NCBI RefSeq assembly: GCF_016508585.1
Contig: NZ_JADVOP010000007.1
Span: forward strand, 83,064 to 147,063
Direction of reading: 5' to 3'
Length of the DNA: 64,000 nucleotides
DNA from: Acinetobacter baumannii
Lineage (GTDB): Bacteria; Pseudomonadota; Gammaproteobacteria; Pseudomonadales; Moraxellaceae
Shown: piece by piece, positions 1-9,619 of the stretch
How positions within the stretch are numbered: the stretch's first letter is position 1
Layout of the letters: each line of letters starts with the position of its first letter
Translations under genes and position numbers: made by a program
The notes under the pieces: generated by a model
Database searches by the model: none
What the model was told of the DNA's origin: nothing
What the model saw: the letters and a program-made list of their open reading frames with translations, nothing else

Positions 1-1
1 G

Positions 2-175
2 ACAAAGGTGAATAAAAAAGATGGTCAACTCTTAATTCGCATAAACAGTGCTGAACGCGATCAGTTTTTACAGCTCTGTGAAACAATGGATACCAGCGCA
101 GCACGTGAGTTAAGAAAATTTATCCGTAGTTTTATCAAAAAACATCAGCCAACGGATACTCAAACGAAGGAGTAA
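2..175 (+). CDS. Small ribbon-helix-helix-like protein, possibly 5'-truncated by the window edge
   Basis: The frame is open from the window edge to a TAA at 173-175. A GTG at 8-10 could be the true start, giving 55 residues, but the upstream ribosome site would lie outside the window. The product is charged, with a short strand-like segment (LLIRINS) followed by two helices and a basic C-terminus, resembling a ribbon-helix-helix fold. No function is recognised. Two bases separate it from the next ORF, so the two are probably co-transcribed. Confidence 0.45.
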   Translation, partial: TKVNKKDGQLLIRINSAERDQFLQLCETMDTSAARELRKFIRSFIKKHQPTDTQTKE

Positions 176-176
176 C

Positions 177-293
177 ATGATGTCTAAGCAAGTTAAATCT
201 TTAAAGCAGAAAATCAAAGCACGTTTGGAAAAAATCTCTAAACACGAAGGTAAATTGAAAAAGCTCAAGAAAAAGCTGAAAAAACAGAAGTAA
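177..293 (+). CDS. Tiny lysine-rich protein (38 aa)
   Basis: A 38-codon ORF begins at ATG 177, one base after the previous stop, with a GGAG element at 169-172. A second ATG at 180 has better spacing (7 nt) and would give 37 residues. About 40% of residues are lysine and the protein should form one amphipathic, very basic helix. It could bind nucleic acid, but nothing shows this directly. The good ribosome site, tight coupling to the upstream ORF and terminator downstream support a real gene. Confidence 0.5.
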   Translation: MMSKQVKSLKQKIKARLEKISKHEGKLKKLKKKLKKQK

Positions 294-342
294 TTTCAAT
301 GATTCATTTCATGCTTGAGCTTTAATGAAAGTCGCCTAAAAG

Positions 343-372
343 AAAGGGCATTATTTATATAATGCCCTTTTT
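343..372. terminator. Bidirectional intrinsic terminator
   Basis: An 11-bp perfect stem (343-353 with 360-370) and 6-nt loop, with A and T tracts on the two sides. It lies between the small plus-strand genes and the end of the minus-strand aidB-like gene, so it can serve both. Confidence 0.85.
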
Positions 373-387
373 ACATGTCCAAATAAA

Positions 388-2046
388 TTAAGCCAAAGCC
401 CTATCCAATAATCTTTCCACATCTACTGATTTTGCATCAATCATGCCCACGACTCTCCCATAGAACGGACGATAACGCGTTGCTATAAAAGCATCAGTGA
501 CAAAATCAGGTGCATATTGCTTAAGTAGAATAGCCTGTGCCAAAATCACTAAACGGCTGACCAAACCACGTGCAGAAAACTGTAAATCGTCTGCCTGTAG
601 TGTACTGAATAATTGAAATAAATCCTGCAACTCTGCCTGTAAAATAGAATTCAGGGATGTTACTTTTGCAAAAGACTCAAATAATGTCTCGATTGATTCG
701 CGATCACGTTGAATGGCACGCAACACATCTAAACACATCACATTACCTGAACCTTCCCAAATTGTATTTACGGGTGCTTCTTTAAAAATACGCGCCATAA
801 TTCCTGTATCGACATAACCATTGCCACCAAAAACCTCCATCATCTCGCCAGTCAACTCAACTGTACGCTTGCATATCCAGAATTTCGAAGCAGGGGTCAT
901 AATGCGTTTCCAAGCGACTGATAATTCATCATCACTTTCATAACAATGTGCAAGATGGAAACTCAGTTGCATAGCGGCTTCAGTTTCCAGGGCTAAATCG
1001 GCCAACACCGCTTGCATCAAAGGTTGTTCTGCCAGATGTTTACCAAAAGCTTTACGTTGCCGTGTGTAGGCAATACATTGTACCAATGCTTGTCTTAACA
1101 TCGCACTTGAACCCACTGAGCAGGTTAAACGGGTATAATTTGCCATTTCAATAATGGTTGGAATACCGCGCCCTGCTTCTCCGATCATGATGCCCCAAGC
1201 ATTTTTAAATTCGACCTCTGAACTTGAGTTACTGCGATTACCCACTTTGTCTTTTAAACGTTGCACATGGATGTTGTTTTTCGTGCCATCTTCCAACCAA
1301 CGAGGCACAAAAAAACAAGCCAAGCCATCTCGTTCAGTTTTCGCAACCACCAAATGTGCATCACACATGGGAGCTGAAAAGAACCACTTGTGCCCCGTCA
1401 ATAAATAAGCCTGTCCACGACCTGATTCAGCAACAGGCACAGCGACAGTTTGATTGGCCCGAACATCTGAACCGCCTTGCTTCTCAGTCATCCCCATACC
1501 CAACCAAATTGACTTTTTTTGGGCAATCGGCAAATCTCGTTCATCATATTCAGTAGATAGTAGTTTCTCACCGACTTTTGCCCACAATTCAGGCTCATTC
1601 TGGATCAGTGGAATACTGCCTAAAGTCATTGAATTTGGGCATAAGTTGCCGCACTCGACTTGCCCACTGAGAAAGAAACGTGCTGCCCAATCTACCCATT
1701 TGCTGTTGGATTGCGAACGGTTAAATGGATGGGCATGAGTATTAAATTGACGATTGAGCTTCATCCATCGATGCCATGCAGGATGAAATTCCAAAAAATC
1801 TATGCGGCGACCGCGAGCGTCAAATGTATGTAGTTCAGGTGTATGACGATTGGCTAAATCGGCATATTGATAATACTCAGTAGAACCCACAATTTGAGCA
1901 AGTTTGCTGAGATTTTGCTGATCAGTACTGCCATACCGTTGCAGTATTTCCTGCAAAACCAAATCCGTTTCAAATAGATTGTAAGTCTGCAACTCATCAA
2001 ACTGGTTACTGATTTCATGGGTTTGCCAATTCTGTAGTGTGTTCAT
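388..2046 (-). CDS. aidB: AidB-like acyl-CoA dehydrogenase family protein
   Basis: A 552-residue flavoprotein of the acyl-CoA dehydrogenase superfamily, AidB branch (E. coli AidB has 541). The middle domain carries the GMGMTEKQGGSDVR segment near residues 185-200, typical of AidB, and the C-terminal helical domain carries WEGSGNVMCLDVLRA, which includes the family's glutamate. E. coli AidB binds DNA and is induced by alkylation and adaptive responses, with weak isovaleryl-CoA dehydrogenase activity; the true substrate is unclear. The gene diverges from a TetR-type regulator 81 bp away, which probably controls it. Whether this copy acts in DNA protection or in acyl-CoA metabolism cannot be read from sequence. 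Confidence 0.85.
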   Translation of the reverse strand: MNTLQNWQTHEISNQFDELQTYNLFETDLVLQEILQRYGSTDQQNLSKLAQIVGSTEYYQYADLANRHTPELHTFDARGRRIDFLEFHPAWHRWMKLNRQFNTHAHPFNRSQSNSKWVDWAARFFLSGQVECGNLCPNSMTLGSIPLIQNEPELWAKVGEKLLSTEYDERDLPIAQKKSIWLGMGMTEKQGGSDVRANQTVAVPVAESGRGQAYLLTGHKWFFSAPMCDAHLVVAKTERDGLACFFVPRWLEDGTKNNIHVQRLKDKVGNRSNSSSEVEFKNAWGIMIGEAGRGIPTIIEMANYTRLTCSVGSSAMLRQALVQCIAYTRQRKAFGKHLAEQPLMQAVLADLALETEAAMQLSFHLAHCYESDDELSVAWKRIMTPASKFWICKRTVELTGEMMEVFGGNGYVDTGIMARIFKEAPVNTIWEGSGNVMCLDVLRAIQRDRESIETLFESFAKVTSLNSILQAELQDLFQLFSTLQADDLQFSARGLVSRLVILAQAILLKQYAPDFVTDAFIATRYRPFYGRVVGMIDAKSVDVERLLDRALA

Positions 2047-2127
2047 CCTGAAAATCCTGTCTTGTTGTTTTAACCAATTACATTCAGTATAGAAGAAAAT
2101 ATCTTCAAGGACGTTCGGATTATTTTT

Positions 2128-2757
2128 ATGGCTTTACCTGCAATCAATGTACGTCGTAAACCTCGCCAATCAAGGGCCCGTATCACGCAAGAAGCGTTGA
2201 TTGAAAGCTTTGTTCGGCTTTTGCATGAACGTCCTGCCCATAAAATTACCATTCGAGAAATCACAGACATTGCCGGTGTTGGTTTAGGTACCTTTTATGA
2301 GTATTTTTCTAAAAAACAAGATTTGATTGCATTAACCATTTATCAGCATGTCAAAAGCAATGCTGAGTCTATTAAAAGTTATGCACAAAGCCGATACGAC
2401 TTATCCACAGATTTGAGTTTTTCTGACTATTTAACGCACATCATTCACTTTCAACTTGAGCAGATTCAATCCCAACAGTTTTTATGGGCGCAGTCTTTTT
2501 TATTAGAACGGCAGGTTTCAAGTATAGAAACCTATCAAAAAAGCTATGCCATGATGGTAGAGATGTGGCAAAACATATTGATGCCTTTTATTCAGGATGA
2601 TGAACAACTTAAACAGATCAGCCTAAATGTACAACGAATTTGCTATGGTTTTGTCTCGCAAACACTGCTGATTGAACCTGAATTTAACGCCTGGGGAACT
2701 TTAGAAAATGAAATCCTTCAACATCTTGGTGTCATTTCAAATAAGGAAAATCGCTAA
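2128..2757 (+). CDS. TetR/AcrR family transcriptional regulator
   Basis: A 209-residue protein with an N-terminal TetR helix-turn-helix (about residues 15-65; ITIREITDIAGVGLGTFYEYF is the recognition region) and a helical ligand-binding C-terminus. It is transcribed away from the AidB-like gene with an 81-bp shared upstream region, the usual arrangement of a local repressor and its target. The ligand is unknown; an acyl-CoA or fatty acid is a guess based only on the neighbour. Confidence 0.85.
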   Translation: MALPAINVRRKPRQSRARITQEALIESFVRLLHERPAHKITIREITDIAGVGLGTFYEYFSKKQDLIALTIYQHVKSNAESIKSYAQSRYDLSTDLSFSDYLTHIIHFQLEQIQSQQFLWAQSFLLERQVSSIETYQKSYAMMVEMWQNILMPFIQDDEQLKQISLNVQRICYGFVSQTLLIEPEFNAWGTLENEILQHLGVISNKENR

Positions 2758-3188
2758 GTTATGATGGGATTTAAAAGGTAAAAATGAGATATCTATAACA
2801 ATACTACATTATTTACTCAGCATGACTAACATTGATTAAATATTGATAAAGTCATTTTTAGAGACCAAACACAAACAATCGCAAAAACAAATCAAATAAA
2901 ATATTTTTATCAATTTTACAAATAATAAAGTTCAACTTAAAGTATAGCTATCTCTTTTAAAAGCACGCAATGCTTCGTATAGAAGCTGTCTACTTAAAGC
3001 AGATACCCAACACTGTACTGTGCCTTAAATTAAAAGATTAATCATTTAATTTAAGGACAAATAGATTTAACAATTGTTCACTATATTGGTTTTTCAAATA
3101 CAGTTAATGTCATGTAATAGCGAATATTCTTTATCTATTCCATCTATTCAAAAATGAATACATGATTAATTAAAAATGGAGAAATAGA
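2758..3188. other. Intergenic region upstream of katA
   Basis: No gene is seen in these 431 bases. The region is A+T-rich and holds one conspicuous perfect 12-bp inverted repeat (3023-3034 with 3045-3056, listed separately). It must contain the catalase promoter, but no clear -35/-10 pair or OxyR site could be assigned by eye. Confidence 0.5.
3023..3056. repeat. Perfect 12-bp inverted repeat upstream of catalase
   Basis: CCTTAAATTAAA at 3023-3034 pairs with TTTAATTTAAGG at 3045-3056 around a 10-nt loop. It lies 133 bp before the katA start and 266 bp after the TetR gene. It is not followed by a T tract, so a protein-binding site or leader hairpin is more likely than a terminator. Confidence 0.5.
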
Positions 3189-4709
3189 ATGAGCCAAGAC
3201 TCAAAAAAATGCCCTGTGACCCACCTGACAACTGCTTTTGGTGCGCCTGTTGTAGACAACCAGAATAGTTTGACGGCAGGCGCACGAGGTCCTCTGCTTG
3301 CACAAGATTTATGGTTAAATGAAAAGCTCGCTAACTTTGTCCGTGAGGTGATTCCTGAGCGTCGAATGCATGCCAAAGGTTCTGGTGCTTTTGGTACATT
3401 TACCGTCACTCATGACATCACACAGTACACACGCGCTAAAATATTTTCACACATTGGTAAGAAAACAGAAATGTTTGCCCGATTCACCACGGTTGCAGGT
3501 GAACGCGGTGCAGCAGATGCAGAACGAGACATTCGTGGTTTTGCATTAAAGTTCTACACTGAAGAAGGTAACTGGGATCTTGTTGGAAATAACACTCCGG
3601 TATTTTTCATGCGTGATCCGCGTAAATTCCCTGACTTAAATAAAGCGGTAAAACGTGATCCAAAAACCAACCTCCGCAGTGCAACCAACAACTGGGATTT
3701 TTGGACCTTACTGCCAGAAGCACTACACCAGGTTACGATTGTGATGTCTGACCGTGGGATTCCAAAAAGTTTCCGTCATATGCATGGTTTTGGCAGTCAT
3801 ACTTATAGCTTCATCAATGCTAACAATGAACGCTTTTGGGTGAAATTTCATTTCCGTACACAACAGGGTATTGAAAATCTAACTGATGCCGAAGCTGAAG
3901 CAGTCGTGGCAAAAGACCGTGAAAGTAATCAACGTGATCTATTCGATTCGATTGAAAATGGAAACTTTCCAAAATGGAAACTTCAAGTTCAAATCATGCC
4001 AGAAACAGATGCAGAGAAAGTTCCATATCATCCATTTGACCTGACTAAAGTTTGGCCCCACGCAGATTATCCATTGATTGATGTCGGTGAATTTGAGCTC
4101 AATAAAAATCCTGAAAACTTCTTTTTGGATGTTGAGCAATCAGCATTTGCACCAAGTAATTTAGTCCCAGGAATCAGCGTTTCACCTGACCGTATGTTAC
4201 AGGCACGACTTTTTAACTATGCAGATGCACAACGTTATCGTCTTGGTGTGAACTATCAACAGATTCCGGTCAATGCCGCACGCTGTCCTGTTCACTCCAA
4301 TCATCGTGATGGTCAAGGTCGTGTAGATGCCAACTATGGCGGCTTACCGCACTATGAACCGAATAGTTTTGGTCAATGGCAAGAACAGGCTGAGTTTAAA
4401 GAGCCACCGTTGAAAATCAGTGGTGATGCCGATTATTGGGATTTCCGTCAGGATGATGCAGACTATTTCAGCCAACCTCGTGCCTTGTTCAATTTAATGA
4501 ATGATACACAAAAACAAGCATTGTTTGATAATACAGCGGGTGCGATGGGCGATGCCCTAGACTTCATCAAGTATCGTCATATCCGTAACTGTTATGCTTG
4601 TGACCCTGCATATGGCGAAGGCGTTGCAAAAGCATTGGGGCTCACCGTTGCTGATGCACAAGCTGCTAGAGACAGCGACCCAGCCAAAGGGCATCCTGGT
4701 TTCCTATAA
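3189..4709 (+). CDS. katA: Monofunctional haem catalase (small-subunit clade)
   Basis: A 506-residue catalase that dismutates hydrogen peroxide in the cytoplasm. The active-site His is His61 in the [12 protein letters not shown] segment, the distal Asn is at 134/135 in VGNNTPVFF, and the haem-ligand Tyr is Tyr344 in [14 protein letters not shown]. The length matches small-subunit catalases without the extra C-terminal flavodoxin-like domain. The start is set by the GGAGAAATAG ribosome site. The gene is monocistronic, with its own terminator at 4724-4748. Confidence 0.95.
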   Translation: MSQDSKKCPVTHLTTAFGAPVVDNQNSLTAGARGPLLAQDLWLNEKLANFVREVIPERRMHAKGSGAFGTFTVTHDITQYTRAKIFSHIGKKTEMFARFTTVAGERGAADAERDIRGFALKFYTEEGNWDLVGNNTPVFFMRDPRKFPDLNKAVKRDPKTNLRSATNNWDFWTLLPEALHQVTIVMSDRGIPKSFRHMHGFGSHTYSFINANNERFWVKFHFRTQQGIENLTDAEAEAVVAKDRESNQRDLFDSIENGNFPKWKLQVQIMPETDAEKVPYHPFDLTKVWPHADYPLIDVGEFELNKNPENFFLDVEQSAFAPSNLVPGISVSPDRMLQARLFNYADAQRYRLGVNYQQIPVNAARCPVHSNHRDGQGRVDANYGGLPHYEPNSFGQWQEQAEFKEPPLKISGDADYWDFRQDDADYFSQPRALFNLMNDTQKQALFDNTAGAMGDALDFIKYRHIRNCYACDPAYGEGVAKALGLTVADAQAARDSDPAKGHPGFL

Positions 4710-4723
4710 TTGACCGAAACATG

Positions 4724-4748
4724 AAAAACCACCTGTCGGGTGGTTTTT
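4724..4748 (+). terminator. katA intrinsic terminator
   Basis: A 10-bp perfect stem (4724-4733 with 4739-4748) with a 5-nt loop; the stem ends in a five-T run 15 bp after the catalase stop. Confidence 0.85.
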
Positions 4749-4800
4749 CATTGTCTATAAATCAACTATATTGAAAGAAACTCCAATCGAGAGTGAAAGC

Positions 4801-5256
4801 ATGCAACTGAAAATTGAAGATATCATTCAACAATATGACATGATCTTATTTGATGAAGTTTGTGTGCTGTGCAATGCTTGGGCAAAGTTTTTAATTCAGC
4901 ACGATACTCAAGCAAGATTTAAATTGGCTTCCGTTCAATCTCCACTGGGTCAAGCCATCTTAAAATATTATCAAATGCCGACTGAACACTTTGACACCAT
5001 GTTGGTGATTAAAAATGGACAGGCAATCAGCGAGTCTACAGCATTTTTAAAAGTCATCGAAGAATTAGGGCTTCCGTTTTCTGGTTTAAAAATTGGTTAT
5101 CTAATTCCAAAGTTTATCCGAGACTTTATGTATCGCCAAATTGCTTTCAATCGCTATCGTCTATTCGGTACAACAGATCAATGTCAATTCGTTTCTTCAC
5201 ATCATCAACATCATTTTTTGGAACATGTTGTTTATGAATCCACTTCAGACAATTAA
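4801..5256 (+). CDS. DCC-family thiol-disulfide oxidoreductase (DUF393)
   Basis: The product is about 151 residues from ATG 4801. A TTG at 4771 would add ten residues, but a GAGAG element stands at 4789-4793, just ahead of the ATG, and family members start close to this point. The N-terminal FDEVCVLCN segment is the DxxCxxC motif that defines the DCC (YuxK-like) family, a thioredoxin-fold group presumed to do thiol-disulfide chemistry. The substrate is unknown. The next gene overlaps the end of this one by 23 nt, so the two are translated from one mRNA; DCC and DoxX-like proteins often occur together. Confidence 0.8.
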   Translation: MQLKIEDIIQQYDMILFDEVCVLCNAWAKFLIQHDTQARFKLASVQSPLGQAILKYYQMPTEHFDTMLVIKNGQAISESTAFLKVIEELGLPFSGLKIGYLIPKFIRDFMYRQIAFNRYRLFGTTDQCQFVSSHHQHHFLEHVVYESTSDN

Positions 5257-5632
5257 TCGCGCCTTGTTGAGTATCCACATCACTTTAGCTGTATTGTGGA
5301 TTTATCAAGGTCTGGTACCTAAACTCATTTTTAAGGTTATTGAAGAACAGCAGTTTTGGCAATTTACGGGGATTCAATTTCTATCGATTCCCAGATTGAT
5401 CGAACTCTCTGGAATTGGCGAAATCATCTTTGGTGTACTCTTTCTAATTTTTAGGCAATCAAAGATGCTCCATTATTTAAATATCGTGGCAATGCTGTTC
5501 TTTATTGTCGTGGTTGCAGTTGTCTATCCTCACTACTTTGTCCAAGGTTTTAATCCTTTCATAATGAATACAGCCATGGCTGCACTGTCCATCGTTGCAT
5601 TACAGCTTTTGAATATCCCTAAAGATTTATAG
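5234..5632 (+). CDS. DoxX-like integral membrane protein
   Basis: A hydrophobic protein of about 132 residues from ATG 5234 with four predicted transmembrane segments. The frame is open upstream to 5141, but those residues overlap the DCC gene and are not DoxX-like. It belongs to the DoxX-like group of quinone-associated small membrane proteins; no enzymatic residue can be pointed to. It overlaps the DCC-protein gene by 23 nt, which suggests a membrane redox pair. Confidence 0.75.
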   Translation: MNPLQTINRALLSIHITLAVLWIYQGLVPKLIFKVIEEQQFWQFTGIQFLSIPRLIELSGIGEIIFGVLFLIFRQSKMLHYLNIVAMLFFIVVVAVVYPHYFVQGFNPFIMNTAMAALSIVALQLLNIPKDL

Positions 5633-5634
5633 AT

Positions 5635-6285
5635 TTACATACGGACATTGCGACCAAACTCTTGTTTCCACCCCTGCGTTTCACGCGCAATGTGTTTCGC
5701 TAATTGTGTTTTGACTTCCTTGATCAGCAACGTTCGCTCTTGTCCATGTACAAAACGCCCCCGATATTGGGTTTGCATGGTCTGGATATAATCATTCAAG
5801 GTACGTTGCTGTTGTCTGTTTTTTGGAGAGCGATGTAAAAATTGCAGATATTCTTCATCCGGATTTGTACTGAGTGGATCACCGATAACATCCTCAATAT
5901 AAAGCACAGCATCTATCAATTTGACATTCCCCTGTGCGTCCACAGCATAGGTTTGCTTACGTACGCCATAGGGATAGGTCCATATCCCCTGTCGATCTGC
6001 GGCAGCCCAGTAACTATAAAAAATGAGCTGATTATCTTTAACTGCATAATCCCCCAGTTCAATTTGAGTAATACTACAGTCGCCAGATGCTGCATCCAAG
6101 GTGTGTGTTAAAAGTTTTTTGCCTTTTCGATAGAGTTCAATATCATTGCGTATATAGCCATCATCATCTTGATTTGATACGCTTTTCAATTCAAATGCAG
6201 TTTGATTAATCTTGATATTTTGGTTCTCTGCAAAAGCAGTGCCAGATAGTGCCAGTGACAGCACGAAACCTTGAATTCTATTCAT
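5635..6285 (-). CDS. Exported protein of unknown function (216 aa)
   Basis: The N-terminus (NRIQGFVLSLALSGTAFA) is a clear Sec signal peptide with an AFA/EN cleavage site, so the mature protein is periplasmic. The rest is soluble, with many strands and a charged C-terminal helix (KEVKTQLAKHIARETQGW). A GAGGGAG ribosome site precedes the ATG. No family is recognised. It is followed upstream by another small exported protein on the same strand (45-bp gap), so the two may be co-transcribed. Confidence 0.65.
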   Translation of the reverse strand: MNRIQGFVLSLALSGTAFAENQNIKINQTAFELKSVSNQDDDGYIRNDIELYRKGKKLLTHTLDAASGDCSITQIELGDYAVKDNQLIFYSYWAAADRQGIWTYPYGVRKQTYAVDAQGNVKLIDAVLYIEDVIGDPLSTNPDEEYLQFLHRSPKNRQQQRTLNDYIQTMQTQYRGRFVHGQERTLLIKEVKTQLAKHIARETQGWKQEFGRNVRM

Positions 6286-6330
6286 TATTCAACTCCCTCA
6301 TTTTTAATCAGGAATAAATATTATTTTAAT

Positions 6331-6858
6331 CTACAAACATAACTTTTCTAAAACTGGAAGTAATTCACCTGCCTGATCAAAAGACTGTGTTTGACGGTAA
6401 TGCTCTACTCGCTTAACCCGTTTATAATCCTGATCATCTCGACTTTTAAATTGTTCAAGTCGGGTGAATGTCCGATCCTTACATAATAGTTGATAATAAT
6501 TAATTGTATATTGTTTTTTCGGATTCACACTTTTCACCCAAGCCTGGATCAGTTGATTACCATCGGATATGGTGGTGATACTTTCAAAAAACTGAGTATC
6601 TGCATGCTGGTGAATCAATTTCCATTCATCCCCTGTATCCAAATCATATTTTTCATGAAGAGGCTTGATCCGTTCAGCGTCATTCGATGATGAACCGGCT
6701 TCAGATGTTGCCATCGTCAACTGCTCCGCAACAGCACACAGCTCATCTGAAACACAATCTGTTGCGTCAGTTGCTGCAAGTTTTACAGGTTTGGCCGCAA
6801 CTGAAGTGAACATTAGGCTCAGCACGATTGCACTTAAAGCTATTTTTATCTCAATCAT
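6331..6858 (-). CDS. Exported protein of unknown function (175 aa), surface-adhesin-E-like
   Basis: A signal peptide (residues 1-22, ending SVAA) is followed by a low-complexity Ser/Asp linker. The C-terminal half (DEWKLIHQHADTQFFES, then a strand with QAWVKSV) resembles surface-adhesin-E type domains of proteobacteria. Two cysteines in the N-terminal half (DCVSDELCA) could form a disulfide. The similarity is weak and by eye. The gene starts 9 bp after the stop of the MBL-fold gene upstream on the same strand, so these form one transcription unit. Confidence 0.6.
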   Translation of the reverse strand: MIEIKIALSAIVLSLMFTSVAAKPVKLAATDATDCVSDELCAVAEQLTMATSEAGSSSNDAERIKPLHEKYDLDTGDEWKLIHQHADTQFFESITTISDGNQLIQAWVKSVNPKKQYTINYYQLLCKDRTFTRLEQFKSRDDQDYKRVKRVEHYRQTQSFDQAGELLPVLEKLCL

Positions 6859-6867
6859 AGATATAGA

Positions 6868-7998
6868 CTAGACGACCAATTTCCGTCCTTCACGAATACA
6901 GTAAAAGGGATTAACCATTTTTGATGAATTCTTCATGGCTTTTTGTAAATCAAGTTCGGGCTGATCACGATGCTCATCAGTCAATTGAAAAGTACGGTAA
7001 TGAATCGCCAAAGAACGTTTGGCTTGCAAATCCAAATGCGCCTGAAATGCATCCTGGGGGTTCATATGCATATATTTCATCAGCGCACGTGGCTCGTATG
7101 CGCCAATTGGCAATAATGCAATACGTGGTACACCTAAGCGTTTCTGAATTTCTTTAAAATGTGGTCCATAGCCAGTATCACCTGCAAAGAACAAATGACC
7201 ATGTTCAGACAGCACTGAGAATCCCCCCCACAAGGCAATGTTCTGATCGCGTAAACCACGACCAGAACCATGTTGTGCTGGTGTATAAACGATTTTTAAG
7301 TTTTTAAATAGTGCAGACTGCCACCAATCCATTTCAATCACATGGAATTCTTTAGGTAAATAACACGCATTGCCTAAACCCGTGTAAATCGGCATTGCAA
7401 ATTTATTATGCAACCATCTTAATGTTGCTAAATCCATATGGTCATAGTGGTTATGACTTAACAAAACAGCATGGATTTCAGGTAGTTGCTCTAAAGCAAT
7501 CCCAGCAGGAATAACGCGTTTTGGACCACGTCCATGTTTTGGACTGACATAATCTGCCCAGACAGGATCCGTCAGGAAATTATAAGGACCTATTTGTACC
7601 AGTACCGTGGCATGACTCACAAACCAGACTTGCCAATCGTGATCATCGACTTCTGGTCGATTCTGTGGAAGCAGGCGCTTAGTTGCATAAAATTCTGTGG
7701 CTTCTTTTTGAGTGTCTACATTCCAGGTATAGGATTTACGTGTTCCCAGCCATTTCATAAGATCCCAACGGCTACGTCCTTGTGGTTTACGTATTTCATT
7801 AAAGAACCGTTCACCATTGTGCTGCTTAGAACCAATTACACTAAACACGGGTTTATACCAGGTATGTGACAAACAATTTTCAGTATCAATTCGATAATGC
7901 AATTGCTCTATATGCTCAGATTGAATTGTCTTCTCTTGCATTGTATGGTCTTGTACCGTTTTATCGTCCAAACGGATAATTGGCTCTTGTTTCGACAT
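6868..7998 (-). CDS. Metallo-beta-lactamase-fold hydrolase, NAPE-PLD/UlaG-like
   Basis: A 376-residue protein whose LLSHNHYDHMD segment is the HxHxDH metal site of the MBL fold; AGDTGYGP and a later IHYRTF give the further Asp and His ligands. The WFVSHATVLVQIGPYNFLTDP region is typical of the N-acyl-phosphatidylethanolamine phospholipase D-like branch. A phospholipid or other ester substrate is likely but not shown. It lies 2 bp downstream of the CDF gene and upstream of two exported proteins, all on the minus strand. Confidence 0.85.
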   Translation of the reverse strand: MSKQEPIIRLDDKTVQDHTMQEKTIQSEHIEQLHYRIDTENCLSHTWYKPVFSVIGSKQHNGERFFNEIRKPQGRSRWDLMKWLGTRKSYTWNVDTQKEATEFYATKRLLPQNRPEVDDHDWQVWFVSHATVLVQIGPYNFLTDPVWADYVSPKHGRGPKRVIPAGIALEQLPEIHAVLLSHNHYDHMDLATLRWLHNKFAMPIYTGLGNACYLPKEFHVIEMDWWQSALFKNLKIVYTPAQHGSGRGLRDQNIALWGGFSVLSEHGHLFFAGDTGYGPHFKEIQKRLGVPRIALLPIGAYEPRALMKYMHMNPQDAFQAHLDLQAKRSLAIHYRTFQLTDEHRDQPELDLQKAMKNSSKMVNPFYCIREGRKLVV

Positions 7999-8000
7999 GA

Positions 8001-8939
8001 TTACTCTAAACGCCCTTTCATTCTTTCAAGCCAAACTTGTTGTGTTTGTGGCTTGATAAATAATGCCACGATTTCGGGATGAATACTTTTAATCTTTACT
8101 TCAATTCGGTTGACACAGGCTTCAATCTCATCTGAGGTTAAATCATCTTTAAACTCTAAGCTTAATGATGCAATCACCTGATGAGCCCCCATCTGTTCAG
8201 TCAATACACCATTTGCTGAATAGACTGCTGGGTCTTGCTGAGCAACTTCCAATATATTATGACGTAGTTTTGGATCCGCAGTTTCACCCATCAGTAGTCC
8301 TTTAGTCTCTCTGGCTAAAAGTAAAGCAGAGATTGCAAGAACCACACCGATCAATACTGAAGCAACGCCATCCAATATGGGTAAATTGAACTGTTGCGCG
8401 CAGAATATGCCAATAAAGGCAATGATCAATCCAATCAATGCTGCGGAATCCTCAAAAAGCACCGTAAATGTAGTGGGATCTTTACTACGCCGAAAACTTT
8501 CAAAATAGCCCATTTTCCCTTTCATTTTCTTAAAACTTTTTAAGGCAATAAACCACGAAGTACCTTCACACAACATTGCAAATCCGAGTACAACATAATT
8601 CACCAACGGTGATTCTATAACTTCTGGATGACGAATATGTTGAATACCCTGATAAATTGAAACCATTGCACCTAACGCAAACACCAACAAAGCAACAATA
8701 AATGCCCAAAAATATAACTCTCGACCATAGCCAAAAGGATGCTTGTAGTTGGCAGGTTGCTGAGATTTCTTTAAGCCATACAATAATAGAATTTCATTGA
8801 GTGTATCGACGACAGAATGAACAGCCTCACTCAACATAGCCGAACTATTGGTGATATAAGCGGCTATGAACTTTACCAAAGCAATTGCTAAATTGCCCAA
8901 AAGTGCTGCATATACAACAATTTTGTTGGAATCTGACAT
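8001..8939 (-). CDS. Cation diffusion facilitator family transporter
   Basis: A 312-residue inner-membrane antiporter of divalent cations (Zn, Fe, Mn or Co) with about six membrane segments and a cytoplasmic C-terminal domain. The HSVVDTLNE segment (HxxxD on helix II) and a DSAALIGL segment supply the transport-site residues. It is the chromosomal CDF gene, unrelated in position to the second CDF gene inside the island at 33951. The metal cannot be assigned from the motifs alone. Confidence 0.85.
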   Translation of the reverse strand: MSDSNKIVVYAALLGNLAIALVKFIAAYITNSSAMLSEAVHSVVDTLNEILLLYGLKKSQQPANYKHPFGYGRELYFWAFIVALLVFALGAMVSIYQGIQHIRHPEVIESPLVNYVVLGFAMLCEGTSWFIALKSFKKMKGKMGYFESFRRSKDPTTFTVLFEDSAALIGLIIAFIGIFCAQQFNLPILDGVASVLIGVVLAISALLLARETKGLLMGETADPKLRHNILEVAQQDPAVYSANGVLTEQMGAHQVIASLSLEFKDDLTSDEIEACVNRIEVKIKSIHPEIVALFIKPQTQQVWLERMKGRLE

Positions 8940-9067
8940 TTATTGTCCTGCTTTTTATCATCAAATACATCAATTTGATTTTTATATCTATCTTGCCTCA
9001 TATTAACCAAACAACTTGTGATTTATTTTTATTTTTTGTTGCTTTTCACAATTGAGTGAATCTTTTT

Positions 9068-9517
9068 ATGCAATCTGATTTAAACCCTATTCTAATGACG
9101 CATTCAAAGCACTATCCACAATTATTAGAAATTTGGGAGGCATCTGTACGTGCAACGCATGACTTTTTAAATGAACAGCATATTCTACAAATCAAAGCAT
9201 TAATCATTCAGCACCATTACTTTGATCATGTAAAATTGTTTCATGTGGAACGCGAACAGCAAATAGCAGGTTTTATGGGGCTTGCTTATCAAAAAATTGA
9301 AATGTTATTTGTAAACCCTATTTTTTTTGATCAAGGTATTGGCTCACTGTTGATTCAAAAAGCTTTTGAATTAGGTGCAGATGAAGTGGATGTCAATCAA
9401 CAAAATACTCGAGCCTTGGACTTTTATCTTAAGCATAATTTTCAACAGGTGGCGCGCTCTGAACTTGATGCGGAAGGTAATCCCTTTCCAATTTTGCATT
9501 TGAAACTGCGAAAGTAA
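9068..9517 (+). CDS. GNAT-family N-acetyltransferase
   Basis: About 149 residues from ATG 9068, which has a GAGTGA element 8 nt upstream; an in-frame GTG at 9056 is less likely. The protein has the GNAT core: DFLNEQHI at the N-terminus, the acetyl-CoA-binding loop QGIGSLLIQKA and the following strand DVNQQNTRALDFYLKHNF. It is closest in shape to the YjaB/YhhY type of small acetyltransferases. The substrate is unknown. Confidence 0.8.
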   Translation: MQSDLNPILMTHSKHYPQLLEIWEASVRATHDFLNEQHILQIKALIIQHHYFDHVKLFHVEREQQIAGFMGLAYQKIEMLFVNPIFFDQGIGSLLIQKAFELGADEVDVNQQNTRALDFYLKHNFQQVARSELDAEGNPFPILHLKLRK

Positions 9518-9619
9518 TCCATTCAACCGAGTAACCAAATCATGAATAGATGACGTTGAACAGAACCAACGTCATCTTAATTGATTTTTCACACATCACC
9601 ATTTAGAAGCTTTGTTGAA

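Noticed and set aside
1154..1738. Plus-strand ORFs opposite the aidB-like gene
   Set aside because: They lie wholly in a strongly conserved minus-strand gene and have no ribosome site or family motif.
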